DNA of 6,158 nucleotides. Source: JAKJEP01 sp964580995 (GTDB taxonomy: Bacteria > Planctomycetota > Phycisphaerae > Sedimentisphaerales > SM23-30). Each line of letters begins with the position of its first letter. Positions within the stretch are counted from its first letter, which is position 1. The stretch lies in NCBI GenBank assembly GCA_964580995.1, contig CAZOMV010000160.1, positions 1 through 6,158 on the forward strand, in the 5' to 3' direction. Positions 5,192 to 6,158 of the stretch are shown piece after piece. The notes beneath the pieces were generated by a model. That model was not told the DNA's origin. It did no database searches and worked only from the letters and a program-made list of their open reading frames with translations. Both the position numbers and the translations under genes were made by a program.

Positions 5192-6158
5192 ATGGCGAAA
5201 ACAAAGAAAAGTGTCGCGAAAAAAGCGTGGGTTGGAATTGTGGGCATGGGGTATGTGGGCTTGCCCCTGGCACGTGAATTTTGTGCCGGCGGGGCGCGGG
5301 TGCTGGGTTTCGATGTCCTCTCGGACCGGATAAAAAAACTCAACCAGGGCATCAGCCCGATCAAGCATGTACCCCACAAACAATTGCAGGATATGGTCAA
5401 ATCCGGCCGCTTCCGCGCGACCGATAAGATGGCGGAACTGTCGAAAGTGGACGCCATCCTGATCTGCGTCCCCACGCCCCTGACCGAAAACCGCGAGCCG
5501 GACATGCAGTATGTCGAACAGACCTGCCGCACCATCGCCCGCTATCTGCGTAAGGGCCAGCTCGTCGTCCTCGAAAGCACCACCTATCCCGGCACTACCC
5601 GCGACCTGATGCTCCCCATCCTGGAAACCTCCGGACTAAAAGTGGGACGCGATTTCCTCCTGGCCTTCTCGCCCGAACGGGAAGACCCCGGCAACAAGCA
5701 TTTCCAGACCTGCACCATTCCCAAAGTCGTCGGCGGCTACAACAAGGCCAGCCTCGAGCGGGCCCTGGAAATCTACCGCATTGCCATTAAGCAACTGGTT
5801 CCCGTCAGCTCCTGCGAAGTCGCCGAATCCGCCAAAATCCTCGAAAACATGTACCGCTGCGTCAATATCGCCATGGTCAACGAACTAAAAATGCTGTTTG
5901 AACGCATGGGCATCGATGTCTGGGAGGTCATCAAGGCCGCCAGCACCAAACCTTTTGGTTTCCAGGCCTTTTATCCCGGCCCCGGACTCGGCGGCCACTG
6001 CATCCCCATCGACCCGTTCTACCTCACCTGGAAGGCCCGCCAGTATCACATGCCCACCCGCTTCATCGAGCTGGCCGGCGAGATCAATATCCAGATGCCC
6101 CGCGTCGTCGTGCAAAGTACACTCAAACCCCTTTCCGACCGCCCCAAATCCCTCAACA
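5192..6158 (+). CDS. wbpA: UDP-N-acetyl-D-glucosamine 6-dehydrogenase (WbpA type), partial at the right edge
   Basis: It oxidises C6 of UDP-GlcNAc twice with NAD+, giving UDP-N-acetylglucosaminuronic acid, the first step toward acetamido-uronic acids of O-antigen or capsule. The frame is open from ATG 5192 through 322 residues to the window edge; the family is about 430 long, so roughly the last quarter is missing. Visible: Rossmann GIVGMGYVGLP (15-25), ICVPTP (91-96), EST-T-PGTT (128-136), FSPEREDPGN (159-168), active-site Lys215 in ESAKILEN (212-219), and PGPGLGGHCIPIDPFYLTW (262-280) with catalytic Cys270 and Asp274. SPEREDPGN and TKPFGFQAFYPGPG favour UDP-GlcNAc (WbpA/WbpO) over UDP-glucose or GDP-mannose dehydrogenases. 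AAGGGAAG (5176-5183) inside the end of the aminotransferase serves as ribosome site, and the one-base gap implies co-transcription. The N-terminal ten residues are Lys-rich and precede the fold. It lacks an ORF call only because no stop lies in the window. Confidence 0.95.
   Translation, partial: MAKTKKSVAKKAWVGIVGMGYVGLPLAREFCAGGARVLGFDVLSDRIKKLNQGISPIKHVPHKQLQDMVKSGRFRATDKMAELSKVDAILICVPTPLTENREPDMQYVEQTCRTIARYLRKGQLVVLESTTYPGTTRDLMLPILETSGLKVGRDFLLAFSPEREDPGNKHFQTCTIPKVVGGYNKASLERALEIYRIAIKQLVPVSSCEVAESAKILENMYRCVNIAMVNELKMLFERMGIDVWEVIKAASTKPFGFQAFYPGPGLGGHCIPIDPFYLTWKARQYHMPTRFIELAGEINIQMPRVVVQSTLKPLSDRPKSLN

Noticed and set aside
4873..5535. 220-codon minus-strand ORF across the aminotransferase-dehydrogenase junction
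   Set aside because: It is antisense to two well-supported enzymes with intact motifs and has no ribosome site or family resemblance.

Overview
The window carries four protein-coding genes plus a possible fifth cut by the left edge, in two functional blocks that point away from each other. It looks like a Gram-negative bacterial chromosome with moderate-GC genes and AT-rich gaps. The receptor style (no full HAMP, the EGATEQAASIEETSSSMEEM type of signalling helix, an IP-x-DD...DF.DF tail) resembles MCPs of Desulfobacterota and the PVC/Planctomycetota-Lentisphaerota groups. That placement is inference only. No rRNA, tRNA, CRISPR array, insertion sequence or integrase was seen.

Left block, minus strand (chemotaxis). 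cheW (3229-3756) encodes the CheW adaptor. A long 3' untranslated stretch follows and ends in a clear intrinsic terminator at 3022-3053. After an AT-rich gap of about 500 bases comes a large methyl-accepting chemotaxis protein gene (214-2526). Its extracytoplasmic part is unusual: two copies of a helical HBM-like module (about 44 of 99 residues identical by hand alignment, no gaps) flank a CZB-type zinc-binding domain with all four expected His/Cys/His/His ligands. Downstream of the receptor, still on the minus strand, a good promoter and a perfect AGGAGG ribosome site lead into a 22-codon reading frame (51-119). This is either a tiny gene or the broken start of a gene running off the left edge.

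Right block, plus strand (nucleotide-sugar / surface polysaccharide). A promoter in the divergent gap at 3757-4083 leads into a DegT/DnrJ/EryC1-family PLP aminotransferase (4084-5190). One base after its stop begins a UDP-N-acetylglucosamine 6-dehydrogenase of the WbpA type (5192 to the right edge, last quarter missing). The pair fits the start of an operon making a 3-amino-3-deoxy or diacetamido uronic acid (UDP-GlcNAc to UDP-GlcNAcA to UDP-GlcNAc3NA) for O-antigen, capsule or exopolysaccharide. The 3-oxidation dehydrogenase and the N-acetyltransferase would be expected beyond the right edge.

The chemotaxis receptor and adaptor would act together at the polar array: CheW links the receptor tip to CheA. 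No cheA, cheR, cheB or flagellar gene lies in the window. I see no clearly new system here. The most distinctive item is the receptor's sensor architecture.
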